From: Sulfidibacterium sp964588415
GTDB taxonomy: Bacteria; Bacteroidota; Bacteroidia; Bacteroidales; F082
Length of the DNA stretch: 25,146 bases
Direction of reading: 5' to 3'
Assembly: GCA_964588415.1 (NCBI GenBank)
Contig: CAZPPK010000028.1
Location: 1-25,146 of the forward strand
This document shows positions 16,381 to 23,785 of this stretch, one piece after another. Below the pieces are notes generated by a model. The model did no database searches. It saw nothing but the letters and a program-made list of their open reading frames with translations, and was not told where the DNA came from. A program made the position numbers and the translations under genes. How positions within the stretch are numbered: position 1 is the first letter of the stretch; each line of letters begins with the position of its first letter.

Positions 16381-16411
16381 TTGAAAGACTAAAAAATTAT
16401 TCTTAGATTTG
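16381..16411 (+). promoter_or_regulatory. Promoter of the tetR-family gene
   Basis: A TTG at 16381-16383 and a TAGATTTG box at 16404-16411 are 20 bp apart, fitting the Bacteroidota TTG-N19/20-TAnnTTTG pattern. Transcription would start near 16418, about 50 bp before the start codon. Confidence 0.55.
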
Positions 16412-16420
16412 AACAATAAT

Positions 16421-16442
16421 GGTTAAATAGTCATTTTTAACC
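16421..16442. promoter_or_regulatory. Candidate TetR operator
   Basis: A perfect inverted repeat, GGTTAAA-N8-TTTAACC (22 bp), sits just downstream of the predicted start site and 25 bp before the tetR-family start codon. The position suits autorepression. A clear second copy was not found ahead of the tolC-type gene; only GGTT and AACC half-words occur at 17560-17586. Confidence 0.5.
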
Positions 16443-16467
16443 TTAGAGTGACTCGCGGGTAAAGAAT

Positions 16468-17046
16468 ATGGATAAAACAAAGGAAAAAATACTGACTGTA
16501 GCAACACGGATTTTCAGCCGTTTTGGATTTTATAAAACATCCATGGATGAAATTGCCCGTAATGCACACAAAGCGAAAGGCTCTTTGTATTACCATTTTA
16601 CCAGCAAAGAAGACCTGTTTACAGAAGTGGTTGCCCTTGAACTGAACAACCTGAAAAAGGAACTCGCCATGGTTATCACAGACCCCGGGCTGAGCGCCAC
16701 GGAAAAATATAAAAAATACCTTCTTACCAGAATGGCTGTATTAAGTCAGTCTGCCAACTATCAGGAAACGTTGAAAGCAGATTTTTTTGAGCACTTTGAA
16801 TTTTTGGACCACCTTAGGACCGACATGGATACCTGGGAAAAAGAACAGCTCAAAAGCATTATCAAACAGGGAATAGAATCCGGCGATTTTGCTGATCAGG
16901 GAGAAAAAATGGATGTCCTTCTGGATGTTTTTATTATGGTTTTAAAAGGACTTGAAATCCCGTTCTTTTTGCAGGATAAATACAACGAACTCAGTCCGCA
17001 TTTTGACGATTTGATCAATATCATTGTCAAAGGCATTGGAGTATAA
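16468..17046 (+). CDS. TetR/AcrR-family transcriptional regulator
   Basis: This 192-residue regulator has the usual two-part layout. The N-terminal DNA-binding domain (residues about 5-52) includes AATRIF-like ATRIFSRFGFYKTSMDEIA and the recognition helix HKAKGSLYYHFTSKEDLF (the nearly universal G-x-x-Y-x-H/Y-F-x-x-K motif). The helical C-terminal ligand-binding half is variable and gives no clue to the ligand. It lies 546 bp upstream of, and in the same direction as, a TolC-HlyD-permease-permease export operon, so by common practice it probably represses that operon and itself. The gene is bracketed by two near-identical 101-bp repeats, which separate it from the export genes. Confidence 0.93.
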   Translation: MDKTKEKILTVATRIFSRFGFYKTSMDEIARNAHKAKGSLYYHFTSKEDLFTEVVALELNNLKKELAMVITDPGLSATEKYKKYLLTRMAVLSQSANYQETLKADFFEHFEFLDHLRTDMDTWEKEQLKSIIKQGIESGDFADQGEKMDVLLDVFIMVLKGLEIPFFLQDKYNELSPHFDDLINIIVKGIGV

Positions 17047-17104
17047 ATTTTTTTATCGAGTTTATACTAATAAACGAAAAAGGTCAAAATGACAGATTTT
17101 GTCA

Positions 17105-17205
17105 TTTAATCCGCCTGAGGCGGACAAGGAATTAATTCCCCGCCCCTTGGGGCGATTAATAATCTCCTTTTGATACCCCTGCTCTGCGGCGGGAGTAGTT
17201 CATTT
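17105..17205. repeat. 101-bp direct repeat, copy 2 (right of tetR)
   Basis: It has the same orientation and length as 16208-16308. It differs at two positions (AAGGAATT for AAGGGATT, and GGCGGGAG for GGCGGGGG). The repeats lie 897 bp apart, start to start, with only the tetR-family gene and its control region between them. Confidence 0.9.
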
Positions 17206-17592
17206 TTCAAAGTTTTGTTGTATGCGTCTGATAAGATACCAGAAACTGATTACTCCCTCTTGGCTGGAAACTCTTCTGGCAGTTTTGCCTGACAAAAGTA
17301 TTCCTGATTGAAAATGAATGGAAAGTGATTCAGATTTATTCATAAAATTATAGTATCAAGATAATTACAAAATCAATGATTTAAAATTCTCTGATTTATA
17401 ACCTGATCCTGCCTTTTCGTATTTCTTTCTACAAATTGTTCATTCATAATTTTTAACAGACTCGAAACCTAATACATCCCTGGTTTGATAATATTCATAA
17501 ACTGACTAAAAAACAATAATAATCCAAAAAGCCTTTTTGGTATGACTTTTGATCTTTCAGGTTATCATAAAAATTCAAATTAAACCATTGTC
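17206..17592. other. Gene-free leader of the export operon
   Basis: No gene or well-formed TAnnTTTG promoter was found here. The only structure is a perfect short inverted repeat, CCAAAAA-GCC-TTTTTGG, at 17524-17540, about 50 bp before the tolC-type start. It could be an attenuating hairpin or a protein site; it does not resemble the GGTTAAA operator candidate. Confidence 0.4.
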
Positions 17593-19062
17593 ATGAATAA
17601 ATTAATGAAACCGGCAGCATGTGGTAAAATTTTGACAGGTGTATTTTTTGTCTTCCTGCTCACGGCACATTCGGGCCTGTTTGGGCAGGATGCCGATGTT
17701 CCTTTAAGCCTGAAGGCTGCCGTGGACAGTGCGCTGGTTAATAATCCACAGATCAGGCAATACCGGGAGCTTGTTTTACAGAAAGAAGCGCTCATTAAGG
17801 TAGCTCGGGGTAACTACCTGCCTTCGCTGAATGCAACCGGAGGATATACTTATCTAAGCAAAAATCCTGAAGTGAATATGAAGCAGGTCAAAAAATCGCT
17901 GGAACAAAACGTACAAAAATACAGCACAGCCATAGCCCAAAGTGGTGTGCTTCCACCTGCAACTTTAGTGACGTTATCTGGTATTATCCAGGGTATCAGC
18001 CATATGCCGGCCTATAATCTCACAATTGATCAGCAACACTATCCGGATCTAAATGTATCCGCGGTACAGCCACTTTACACGGGTGGAAAAATTATGGCTG
18101 GCGTGAGGTATGCAAAAGCAAATTTTGCCACAGCAAAAGTACAACTGGAGCAGATAAAAAACGAGACTACCCGGAAAACAGTAAAAAGTTATTATGGAGT
18201 GGTCCTGCTGAAAGCCGTCATCAAAACCAGACAAAATGTGTTGTACGGTATGCAAAAGCATGAACAACAGGCTGAAAAAGCAGTGAAAGCCGGTGTTATC
18301 CCAGATCAGGATTTGCTTAGAGCCAAAGTGGCTGTTGCCAATGCCGAGCTGGCGCTTTCCGACGACCAAAATAAATTAACCTTGGCAGAACTTGCTTTAC
18401 AAACCGAAATGGGCACAAAAGGGGATTTCAATTTTGTTTTACCTGACAGTTTAAAATTTATTGCCATCCCTTTTGATCTTCAAAACCTGAAAGATGAAGC
18501 CAGGCTTCATCAACCGGTTTTTAAAATGATCGATCAGAAAGAAATTATGATAAAACAAAAACAGGCATTGAACAGGGCTGCTTTTCTTCCTCAAGTGGCT
18601 GCTTGGTGTTCTTATAGTGCCTTTCAAAATCAGTACCCTATTATCATGCCACCTGTGATGGTAGGAGTTCAGGCTAAGATCAATCTTTTCAACGGGTTTA
18701 AAAAATTTAATGAACTAAAGGCTACACATCATTTGAAAAATCAAATTGAAGAAGCAAGATACAATGCCACGGATCAAATTAATCTTTGGGTAAGCCAGTC
18801 GTACCTGAAAGCACTGGATGCGCAAACCCGGTATCTAAAAATGAAACCCCTGCTGGCATTGACTTCAAGAAACCTTGAAATCTCTGAAAAGCGTTTCCAG
18901 GAAGGGCTTTCCAAGTCCATTGATGTAATTGATTCCCGTTTGTTGGATGAAAAAGTCCAGACCCAGAGTCTTCATGCATTATATGATTATGATATGGCAC
19001 TTTCAGAAGTTTATTTCGCCACAGGAGAACCCGGAAAAGTCGTTCAAATTTTAAACCGTTAA
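17593..19062 (+). CDS. TolC-family outer-membrane efflux protein
   Basis: This 489-residue protein is the outer-membrane duct of a tripartite exporter. A signal peptide covers residues 1-31 (hydrophobic KILTGVFFVFLLTAHSGLFG, cut near FGQ-DA). The mature part has the OEP layout: LSLKAAVDSALVNNPQIRQY at 38-57 begins the first repeat, and LNVSAVQPLYTGGKI and VGVQAKINLFNGFKKF are the strand pairs that precede the two long helical hairpins. RFQEGLSKSIDVIDSRLL near the end is a typical second-repeat helix. There is no lipobox Cys at the cleavage site, so it is not an OprM-type lipoprotein. It is the first gene of a four-gene operon with gaps of 24, 11 and 1 bp, and it probably docks with the HlyD-type protein encoded next. 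Confidence 0.93.
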   Translation: MNKLMKPAACGKILTGVFFVFLLTAHSGLFGQDADVPLSLKAAVDSALVNNPQIRQYRELVLQKEALIKVARGNYLPSLNATGGYTYLSKNPEVNMKQVKKSLEQNVQKYSTAIAQSGVLPPATLVTLSGIIQGISHMPAYNLTIDQQHYPDLNVSAVQPLYTGGKIMAGVRYAKANFATAKVQLEQIKNETTRKTVKSYYGVVLLKAVIKTRQNVLYGMQKHEQQAEKAVKAGVIPDQDLLRAKVAVANAELALSDDQNKLTLAELALQTEMGTKGDFNFVLPDSLKFIAIPFDLQNLKDEARLHQPVFKMIDQKEIMIKQKQALNRAAFLPQVAAWCSYSAFQNQYPIIMPPVMVGVQAKINLFNGFKKFNELKATHHLKNQIEEARYNATDQINLWVSQSYLKALDAQTRYLKMKPLLALTSRNLEISEKRFQEGLSKSIDVIDSRLLDEKVQTQSLHALYDYDMALSEVYFATGEPGKVVQILNR

Positions 19063-19086
19063 TACTAAAATTAAAAATAGATAATC

Positions 19087-20067
19087 ATGAAAAATAAAAG
19101 CAATATCATCGCTTTATCCATCCCCATTATTGTCGTTTTGATAGCACTGATTTGGATGGTTTCTCAGCATCAACAAACCGGAAAAAAGGTAATTGTTGGA
19201 ACTTTTGAAGCCCCGACCGTGGATGTTTCTTCAGAAATCCCGGGCAGAGTGGATAGTATTTATGTGGATTTGGGTGATTCAGTAAAGAAGGGCCAGTTGC
19301 TGGCAACGCTCAAAGGTAATATAATGAATGCAAAACTGGCGCAGGCACAGGGTGTTCAGGAAGCTACAGCTTCCCTTATGAAGAAGGTGCAAAACGGCGT
19401 CAGGAAAGAATTGGTGGATGCTGCCCGAAATGAATTTCTGATGGTAAAAAGCCAGTTTGAGTTTACTGATAAAACCTATCACAGATACCAGATTTTATAT
19501 GCTGACAGCATCATTTCCAAACAGGAAATGGATGAACTAGAATATAAACATACGGCTGCCAAAAATCAGATGGAAGCGGCTGAATCAAATTATAAAATGG
19601 CAAAAAATGGTGCTACGCCGGATGATTTGAAAATTGTGGAAGGTAAACTGGAAGCGGCTAAAGGCGTTTATCAGGAAGCGAAAGCTTATTACAAACAATT
19701 GAAAATTGTTGCCCCTGTTTCTGGAGAGATCAGTGAGAAAATCGGGGCAGAGGGCGAAGTGATGAAAGCCGGTTATCCCGTGCTGACGCTGATACGCATC
19801 AATAAAATTTATGCTGTTGTCAATGTTAGGGAAGATAGACTGAATGCTTTTAAAATGGGTAAAGTTTTCGCCGGAAAAGTGCCGGGACTTGGAGAAAAGA
19901 CATTTCGCTTTCGTGTTTCCTATTTGGCTCCTATGGCCGATTTTGCCACCTGGGTTCCGACATCAGCAAAAGGTGATTTCGACCTGAAAACTTTCGAAGT
20001 TAGGCTTCTTCCCGTGAAACCAATCGCTGGATTAAGGCCCGGAATGACATTACAGTTAAATCTTTAA
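19087..20067 (+). CDS. HlyD/EmrA-type periplasmic adaptor (membrane fusion protein)
   Basis: The 326-residue product links an inner-membrane transporter to the TolC-type channel. One N-terminal membrane anchor is seen at residues 7-25 (IIALSIPIIVVLIALIWMV). The split lipoyl/biotinyl domain follows: TVDVSSEIPGRVDSIYVDLG at 44-63 with GDSVKKGQLLATL at 63-75, and the second half LKIVAPVSGEISEKIGAEGE at 205-224 with VMKAGYPVLTLI. Between them is a long alpha-helical hairpin (about 80-200) for channel contact. The beta-barrel domain occupies the C-terminus, including VNVREDRLNAFKMGK. It is encoded between the channel gene and two permeases, which matches YhiI/YbhG-type adaptors of ABC-2 exporters. 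Confidence 0.93.
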   Translation: MKNKSNIIALSIPIIVVLIALIWMVSQHQQTGKKVIVGTFEAPTVDVSSEIPGRVDSIYVDLGDSVKKGQLLATLKGNIMNAKLAQAQGVQEATASLMKKVQNGVRKELVDAARNEFLMVKSQFEFTDKTYHRYQILYADSIISKQEMDELEYKHTAAKNQMEAAESNYKMAKNGATPDDLKIVEGKLEAAKGVYQEAKAYYKQLKIVAPVSGEISEKIGAEGEVMKAGYPVLTLIRINKIYAVVNVREDRLNAFKMGKVFAGKVPGLGEKTFRFRVSYLAPMADFATWVPTSAKGDFDLKTFEVRLLPVKPIAGLRPGMTLQLNL

Positions 20068-20078
20068 TTCATCTGATC

Positions 20079-21263
20079 ATGAAAAAACCTGCATGCCTCA
20101 AGGTTGCAAGTCGTGAGTGGCGGTTGATAATCTCCAGCTCGTCTTCGCGCATGCTTGTATTCTGGATTCCGCTTGTTGTTTTTATATTGCTGGCAGGGAT
20201 CTATTCGACAGGGGCTTTGCGCAAAATCCCGGTGGCGGTTCTGGATCAGGATCATTCGAACCTTTCCAGGACCATCATCACCTATTTGAATGCTTCGCCT
20301 GAAACTAAAGTAACGGCTTATTTGCACTCAAAAGGGCAGTTGAAGGATTTCTTTCTTAATCATCCTGAAAAGGCCATTTACTATTTCCCGAAAGGGATGG
20401 AAAAGGATATTCTGAAAGACAAAAGTTCAACTGTGAAAGTAATGACCAATTCGACGAACATCATTTATGGAAATGTGTTAAAACGGAATGCTTATGAGTT
20501 ACTGGAAACAATGTCGGGCGGGGTTTTGGTGAAGAAACTGGTAGCACAGGGCCTGACACCTGCACAGGCAAAACATCTGGCGCTGCCTATTGCCGTGAAC
20601 TCAAAACCTTTGTTTAACACGGAATATAATTACCTGTTCTATCTCGTTCCCGGATTGCTAACAGTTTTGCTTCAAATGATCCTGTTTTTTCTAGGGGCAC
20701 GGTCCATCAACAAAGAATTTAATTCAGGCCGTGAGGAGGAATTGATGGAAACTGCGAATCATAAAACTTCAAATATAATTTCCGGTAAACTTTTGATATA
20801 CACCTTAATAGGAATGGTTTTGGTCTTGTTTACAGGAATTGTCTTCAAGGTGTTTGGGATTCCTTATCAAAACCAAATTGGGAGCACACTGCTGCTTTTC
20901 TTTTTCTTTAACCTGGCAAATGCAGCGTTGGGCATGATGCTTTCCGCTCTCGTAAATGAAGAAATTGTCGCGCTTGATATTGCGTTGTTTTACAACTCAC
21001 CGGCATTTATTTTTAGCGGTTTTACTTTCCCGATTTTGGGAATGCCTTTCCTGGACTCCCTTTGGGCAAAGTTTATTCCGTACACCCATTTCCTGCACGC
21101 ATTTTTCAAGTTGTTTGAAATGGGCGCGCCCCTGGCTTATGCAGAGCCTGAGTTTTTGGCGTTGAGCATCTTTATCTTCACGGGAGTCATCACAACTTAT
21201 GTCGCCTTGAAACTGAAGCTGAGAAATAGTGAGTACCCGGAAGTAATATTTAAAAAGGCATAA
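20079..21263 (+). CDS. ABC-2-type permease (YhhJ/YbhS-like), first of a pair
   Basis: This 394-residue protein has the ABC2_membrane_3 topology. One membrane helix is near residues 26-46 (VFWIPLVVFILLAGIYSTGA), then comes a large extracytoplasmic domain of about 150 residues (opening IPVAVLDQDHSNLSRTII), and then about five helices from residue ~190 to the end. The first of these includes YLFYLVPGLLTVLLQMILFF, and the motif FNSGREEELMETANHKT sits between helices. This family normally forms the membrane part of ABC exporters for drugs or macrolide-like compounds. No ATP-binding motifs (Walker A, LSGGQ) exist here or in the neighbours, so energy coupling must come from elsewhere or work differently. 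It starts 11 bp after the adaptor gene and ends 1 bp before the second permease. Confidence 0.9.
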   Translation: MKKPACLKVASREWRLIISSSSSRMLVFWIPLVVFILLAGIYSTGALRKIPVAVLDQDHSNLSRTIITYLNASPETKVTAYLHSKGQLKDFFLNHPEKAIYYFPKGMEKDILKDKSSTVKVMTNSTNIIYGNVLKRNAYELLETMSGGVLVKKLVAQGLTPAQAKHLALPIAVNSKPLFNTEYNYLFYLVPGLLTVLLQMILFFLGARSINKEFNSGREEELMETANHKTSNIISGKLLIYTLIGMVLVLFTGIVFKVFGIPYQNQIGSTLLLFFFFNLANAALGMMLSALVNEEIVALDIALFYNSPAFIFSGFTFPILGMPFLDSLWAKFIPYTHFLHAFFKLFEMGAPLAYAEPEFLALSIFIFTGVITTYVALKLKLRNSEYPEVIFKKA

Positions 21264-21264
21264 T

Positions 21265-22455
21265 ATGAATCTTGGTAAAGAAATAATACAACTGATAACC
21301 AGTGAATTATATAGAGTTCTTCATGACCACAGTATTTTTCTGACGGTGATCATTGCTCCGGTGCTTTATGCATTTTTTCTGGGTTCCATCTATCTGAACA
21401 AGGATATCAGCAACATTCGTTTCGGGGTGGTGGATTATGACAATACAGTTACCAGCCGCGATTTGACAAGGAAGCTGTCAGCCAGCCAGAAGATTGACCT
21501 AACAGAACATCTTTCCAATTATCAGGATGGAGTTGAAGAGCTGAAAAAGTTGAACATACTTGGGTTTGTGGTATTTCCGAAAGGGTTTGAGAAAGATTTG
21601 TTGAAGAAAAAAGACACACAAGTAGCACTGTATCTGAACAACACGCGTTTCCTGCCGTCCAATGAGCTGAATATGGCCGTCAACAAAGTGATGCTCCGGG
21701 CAGGTTCCGGTCTTCGCCTGAAGTATTATGAGAATCAGGGGATCATTTCAAATCTTGCGTCAAAGATAATTGATCCGCTAAAAATAGATATTGATCCGAT
21801 TTACAACGTTAATAACAGTTATGGGGATTTTCTGCTTCCGGCACTGTTTTTTATCGTGCTGCAACAGACGTTGTTGTTGGGCATGGCCGAAAGTGTTAGC
21901 AAAGACAGGGAATACGGTTTGCTGCAAGAATCTTCAAAAGGGATTGCAGGCTACATGATTGGAAAGTCGGCTTATTATCTGGTTTTATATGCTGCTTATG
22001 TTTTCTTTTTCACTCTGATTATTTTCCCGGTTTTTCAACTTCCTGTAAAAGCTTCTCTAGTCCCGATTTTCGGCATTAGTATATTGTTTCTAATGACTGT
22101 TCTCTTGGTGGGTATGTGGATTGGGACATTTATTAAACGTCAAAAGCATAGTCTGGTGATCCTGGCTTTTTCTACTTATCCGCTCTTTTTGCTGTCAGGA
22201 TATTCGTGGCCGGTTTCTTCTATGCCCGTTTTCCTGCAGGCAATGGCGGCTTTGATTCCAACAACACCTATGCTGGAAGCCATGAGAAAGCTTTACATTA
22301 TGGGCGGAACCTGGCAGAATGTGATGCCGCAACTAGAACATCTGTTGGTTCTTTTTGCTTTAAGTTTCATTTTACTTTCCGTGAGACTCTATTTGATTTC
22401 AAAAAGGTGCTTTTATGAAAAGCAATCTCATGGATTAAAACAAAGTGCAACTTAG
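21265..22455 (+). CDS. ABC-2-type permease (YhhJ/YbhS-like), second of a pair
   Basis: A 396-residue sibling of the preceding permease with the same layout. A first helix is near residues 25-45 (IFLTVIIAPVLYAFFLGSIY), a large extracytoplasmic domain (RFGVVDYDNTVTSRDLTRKL onward) runs to about residue 185, and about five helices follow (DFLLPALFFIVLQQTLLLGM, then the loop SKDREYGLLQESSK and further segments to LSFILLSVRLYLI). The pair probably arose by duplication and forms a heterodimeric membrane channel. The stop of the first permease and this start are separated by one base, giving tight translational coupling. No ATPase gene follows: the next 700 bp contain only repeats and tiny ORFs. The substrate is unknown. 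Confidence 0.9.
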   Translation: MNLGKEIIQLITSELYRVLHDHSIFLTVIIAPVLYAFFLGSIYLNKDISNIRFGVVDYDNTVTSRDLTRKLSASQKIDLTEHLSNYQDGVEELKKLNILGFVVFPKGFEKDLLKKKDTQVALYLNNTRFLPSNELNMAVNKVMLRAGSGLRLKYYENQGIISNLASKIIDPLKIDIDPIYNVNNSYGDFLLPALFFIVLQQTLLLGMAESVSKDREYGLLQESSKGIAGYMIGKSAYYLVLYAAYVFFFTLIIFPVFQLPVKASLVPIFGISILFLMTVLLVGMWIGTFIKRQKHSLVILAFSTYPLFLLSGYSWPVSSMPVFLQAMAALIPTTPMLEAMRKLYIMGGTWQNVMPQLEHLLVLFALSFILLSVRLYLISKRCFYEKQSHGLKQSAT

Positions 22456-22564
22456 AATAGTATAAAAATACAACAGTCAGAGGTTTCTTTTTCAAAGGAT
22501 TGTGACCAATGAGTTATACATGTATCTGTTGGTTATAAACGAATTAAAAGTATGTGACATGCAC

Positions 22565-22770
22565 ATACCCCAGTTTACTTTATTAGTGAAACTCTATTTT
22601 GAAAATCCGCGATAAGCGGAGCATTCGAAATAGTTAGTTGAACTAATCCCGCTTTTTCAGCGGGATATAGGTTAATACCCCGACCCTCTGGGTCGGAAAC
22701 AATAATGTTTGCAAAGCAAACTCCATTTAATACCTCGATGGCTCTGCCTCGGGGTAGTTTATTTAAACAA
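22565..22770. repeat. Complex palindromic (REP-like) element
   Basis: Several perfect hairpins follow one another. TCCGC/GCGGA is at 22606-22620, ATCCCGCT/AGCGGGAT at 22646-22666, CCGACCC/GGGTCGG at 22680-22696, and GTTTGC/GCAAAC at 22707-22721, then CTCGATGGCTCTGCCTCGGGG near 22734. The element begins with ATACCCC-like and ends with CGGGGTAGTTTATTT, i.e. short terminal inverted repeats. The end resembles the end of the 101-bp repeats at 16208 and 17105 (GGGGGTAGTTCATTT), so it probably belongs to the same superfamily. Between the last permease and this element (22456-22564) nothing was seen. Confidence 0.75.
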
Positions 22771-22819
22771 TAGAGCCTGACCAAATGAAGCCTGAATTTC
22801 CTTTGAAATGAAGAAATCG

Positions 22820-22963
22820 CTATCCTTCCGTTTTTATCTTATCTTCTTCTGTCATGATCATGGGTGATTCTTTGGGCATCAATGCCAGGGCAATCACCAC
22901 CGGCATAAGAATACAGAAAAGTATCACCCAATAGTTTAGATATCGATTGTTGCGGATATTCAT
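22820..22963 (-). CDS. Tiny membrane ORF B (47 residues), unknown or remnant
   Basis: It starts MNIRNNRYLNYWVILFC and contains one hydrophobic segment (residues about 12-28, WVILFCILMPVVIALAL) followed by a charged tail ending EEDKIKTEG. No family is recognised. Its ATG overlaps the TGA of the upstream small ORF in an ATGA arrangement. It could be a real translationally coupled micro-protein, or the end of a decayed larger membrane protein. Coding status is unproven. Confidence 0.35.
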   Translation of the reverse strand: MNIRNNRYLNYWVILFCILMPVVIALALMPKESPMIMTEEDKIKTEG

Positions 22964-23088
22964 GCCCGCCACGAAAAGCCATTAAGTAACCAAAAGATAA
23001 AAAGAGCTATAGAGAGATAACAGGAGCAACGTTCCATTGCCACATAAACTGTATTGGTGTGTCTTAAGCTATATAGCAATCCTGACAT
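22960..23088 (-). CDS. Tiny membrane ORF A (42 residues), unknown or remnant
   Basis: The product starts MSGLLYSLRHTNTVYVAMER and has one hydrophobic helix, LSIALFIFWLLNGF, near residues 24-37. The gene is read divergently from the arsR-type gene, with 89 bp between starts, and overlaps the next small ORF by ATGA. No family is recognised. A single frameshift near 22965 would join A and B into a ~90-residue two-helix protein, so a broken gene is as likely as two genes. Confidence 0.35.
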   Translation of the reverse strand: MSGLLYSLRHTNTVYVAMERCSCYLSIALFIFWLLNGFSWRA

Positions 23089-23124
23089 GATTATCAATTT
23101 TTATTGAGAATTATGATAAAAAAC

Positions 23125-23154
23125 TTGCCTGTTTAAAAAATAGTTGTACATTTG
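23125..23154 (+). promoter_or_regulatory. Promoter of the metal-resistance locus
   Basis: TTG at 23125-23127 and TACATTTG at 23147-23154 (followed by C) are separated by exactly 19 bp, a near-perfect Bacteroidota TTG-N19-TAnnTTTG promoter. Transcription would begin near 23161. A small dyad, TTCA-AA-TGAA (23163-23172), covers that point and is a modest candidate for the ArsR/SmtB operator. Confidence 0.7.
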
Positions 23155-23177
23155 CACAATCATTCAAATGAAAAACA

Positions 23178-23528
23178 ATGAGCAGTGACGTTTGTGACAT
23201 AACAATTATTCATCAGGACGTGGTTGACCGCGTAGCGAGAGAAATGGCAAAAAGCCCTTCGGTAACCACTATGGCTGATTTTCTGAAGGCACTCTCCGAC
23301 CCGACCCGGTTGAAAGTGATAGCTGCTCTGCGTCATTCAGAGCTCTGTGTGTGCGACCTGACGGCTTTGGTTGGAATTTCGGTTTCGGGTTTGTCGCATC
23401 AGCTCCGCTATCTTCGCAACAAAAACATCGTTAAATTCCGCAAAGATGGCAAACTGGCTTACTATTCTCTTGCAGACGATCATGTTGGTCAAATTATCGA
23501 TTTGGTTTCTAAACACATTAGCGAATAA
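23178..23528 (+). CDS. ArsR/SmtB-family metal-sensing repressor
   Basis: This 116-residue winged-helix regulator releases its operator when metal binds. The winged helix spans about residues 30-98, with FLKALSDPTRLKVIAAL at 35-51, the metal-site helix motif ELCVCDL at 55-61 (Cys57, Cys59) and the recognition helix VSGLSHQLRYLRNKNIV at 69-85. Cys6 in the N-terminal VCD could add to the Cys57/Cys59 site, as in CadC (alpha3N site for Cd/Pb/Bi). The last helix carries Asp100-x-His102-x10-His113-x2-Glu116, the exact spacing of the SmtB alpha5 zinc site. Both site types therefore appear present. Its partner is the P-type metal ATPase 271 bp downstream, and a strong promoter with a small dyad lies just upstream. 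The start is ATG 23178; the earlier ATG at 23168 runs into a stop after six codons. Confidence 0.93.
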   Translation: MSSDVCDITIIHQDVVDRVAREMAKSPSVTTMADFLKALSDPTRLKVIAALRHSELCVCDLTALVGISVSGLSHQLRYLRNKNIVKFRKDGKLAYYSLADDHVGQIIDLVSKHISE

Positions 23529-23617
23529 TGAAAAGGGTTTTTGCTAACATTCCGGTTTATTCTCCTATCTGGCACCAGCCAAAAGCTTGATCATTTTAAA
23601 TGGTGCAGGGTTGATTT

Positions 23618-23785
23618 GTGGATTGCCAAATCGTAAAACTGGAATTGGTTTGTAAAGATGAGTTGGCAGAAAAAGCTATTCACATTATCAGTGAATTCGG
23701 CAGTACCAACCGTCCTGGAGATGGTATCATCTACCTCTCGAATGTGGAAAGAGTATGCAGGGTGAGAAACTGCGAACTATTGTAA
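23618..23785 (+). pseudogene. C-terminal remnant of a PII-like (GlnB-family) protein
   Basis: The frame ending at the TAA 23783-23785 encodes IVKLELVCKDELAEKAIHII, then SEFGSTNRPGDGIIYLSNVE and RVCRVRNCELL. This matches the second half of PII-family proteins: the L-E-V-V-x-D-E-L strand-helix, the G-D-G-x-I-(Y/F)-V strand, and V-x-R-V-x-R near the end. The first half, with the nucleotide-binding T-loop, is absent. An in-frame TGA lies at 23612-23614, and the only possible start is GTG 23618, giving 55 residues. Just before it, a 20-codon ORF (23528-23590, MKRVFANIPVYSPIWHQPKA) starts overlapping the arsR stop (TAATG); it does not look like a PII N-terminus. The gene therefore looks deleted, though a short PII-like domain made on purpose cannot be excluded. 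It sits between arsR and the metal ATPase in the same direction. Confidence 0.7.

Noticed and set aside
16208..17205. The two 101-bp repeats as ends of an insertion sequence or a CRISPR array
   Set aside because: The only gene between them is a TetR-family regulator, with no transposase, and there are just two copies with an 800-bp spacing, so neither an IS nor a CRISPR array fits.
22575..22784. A 69-codon minus-strand open frame
   Set aside because: It is made entirely of the palindromic repeat element; the peptide reflects hairpins, not a protein.
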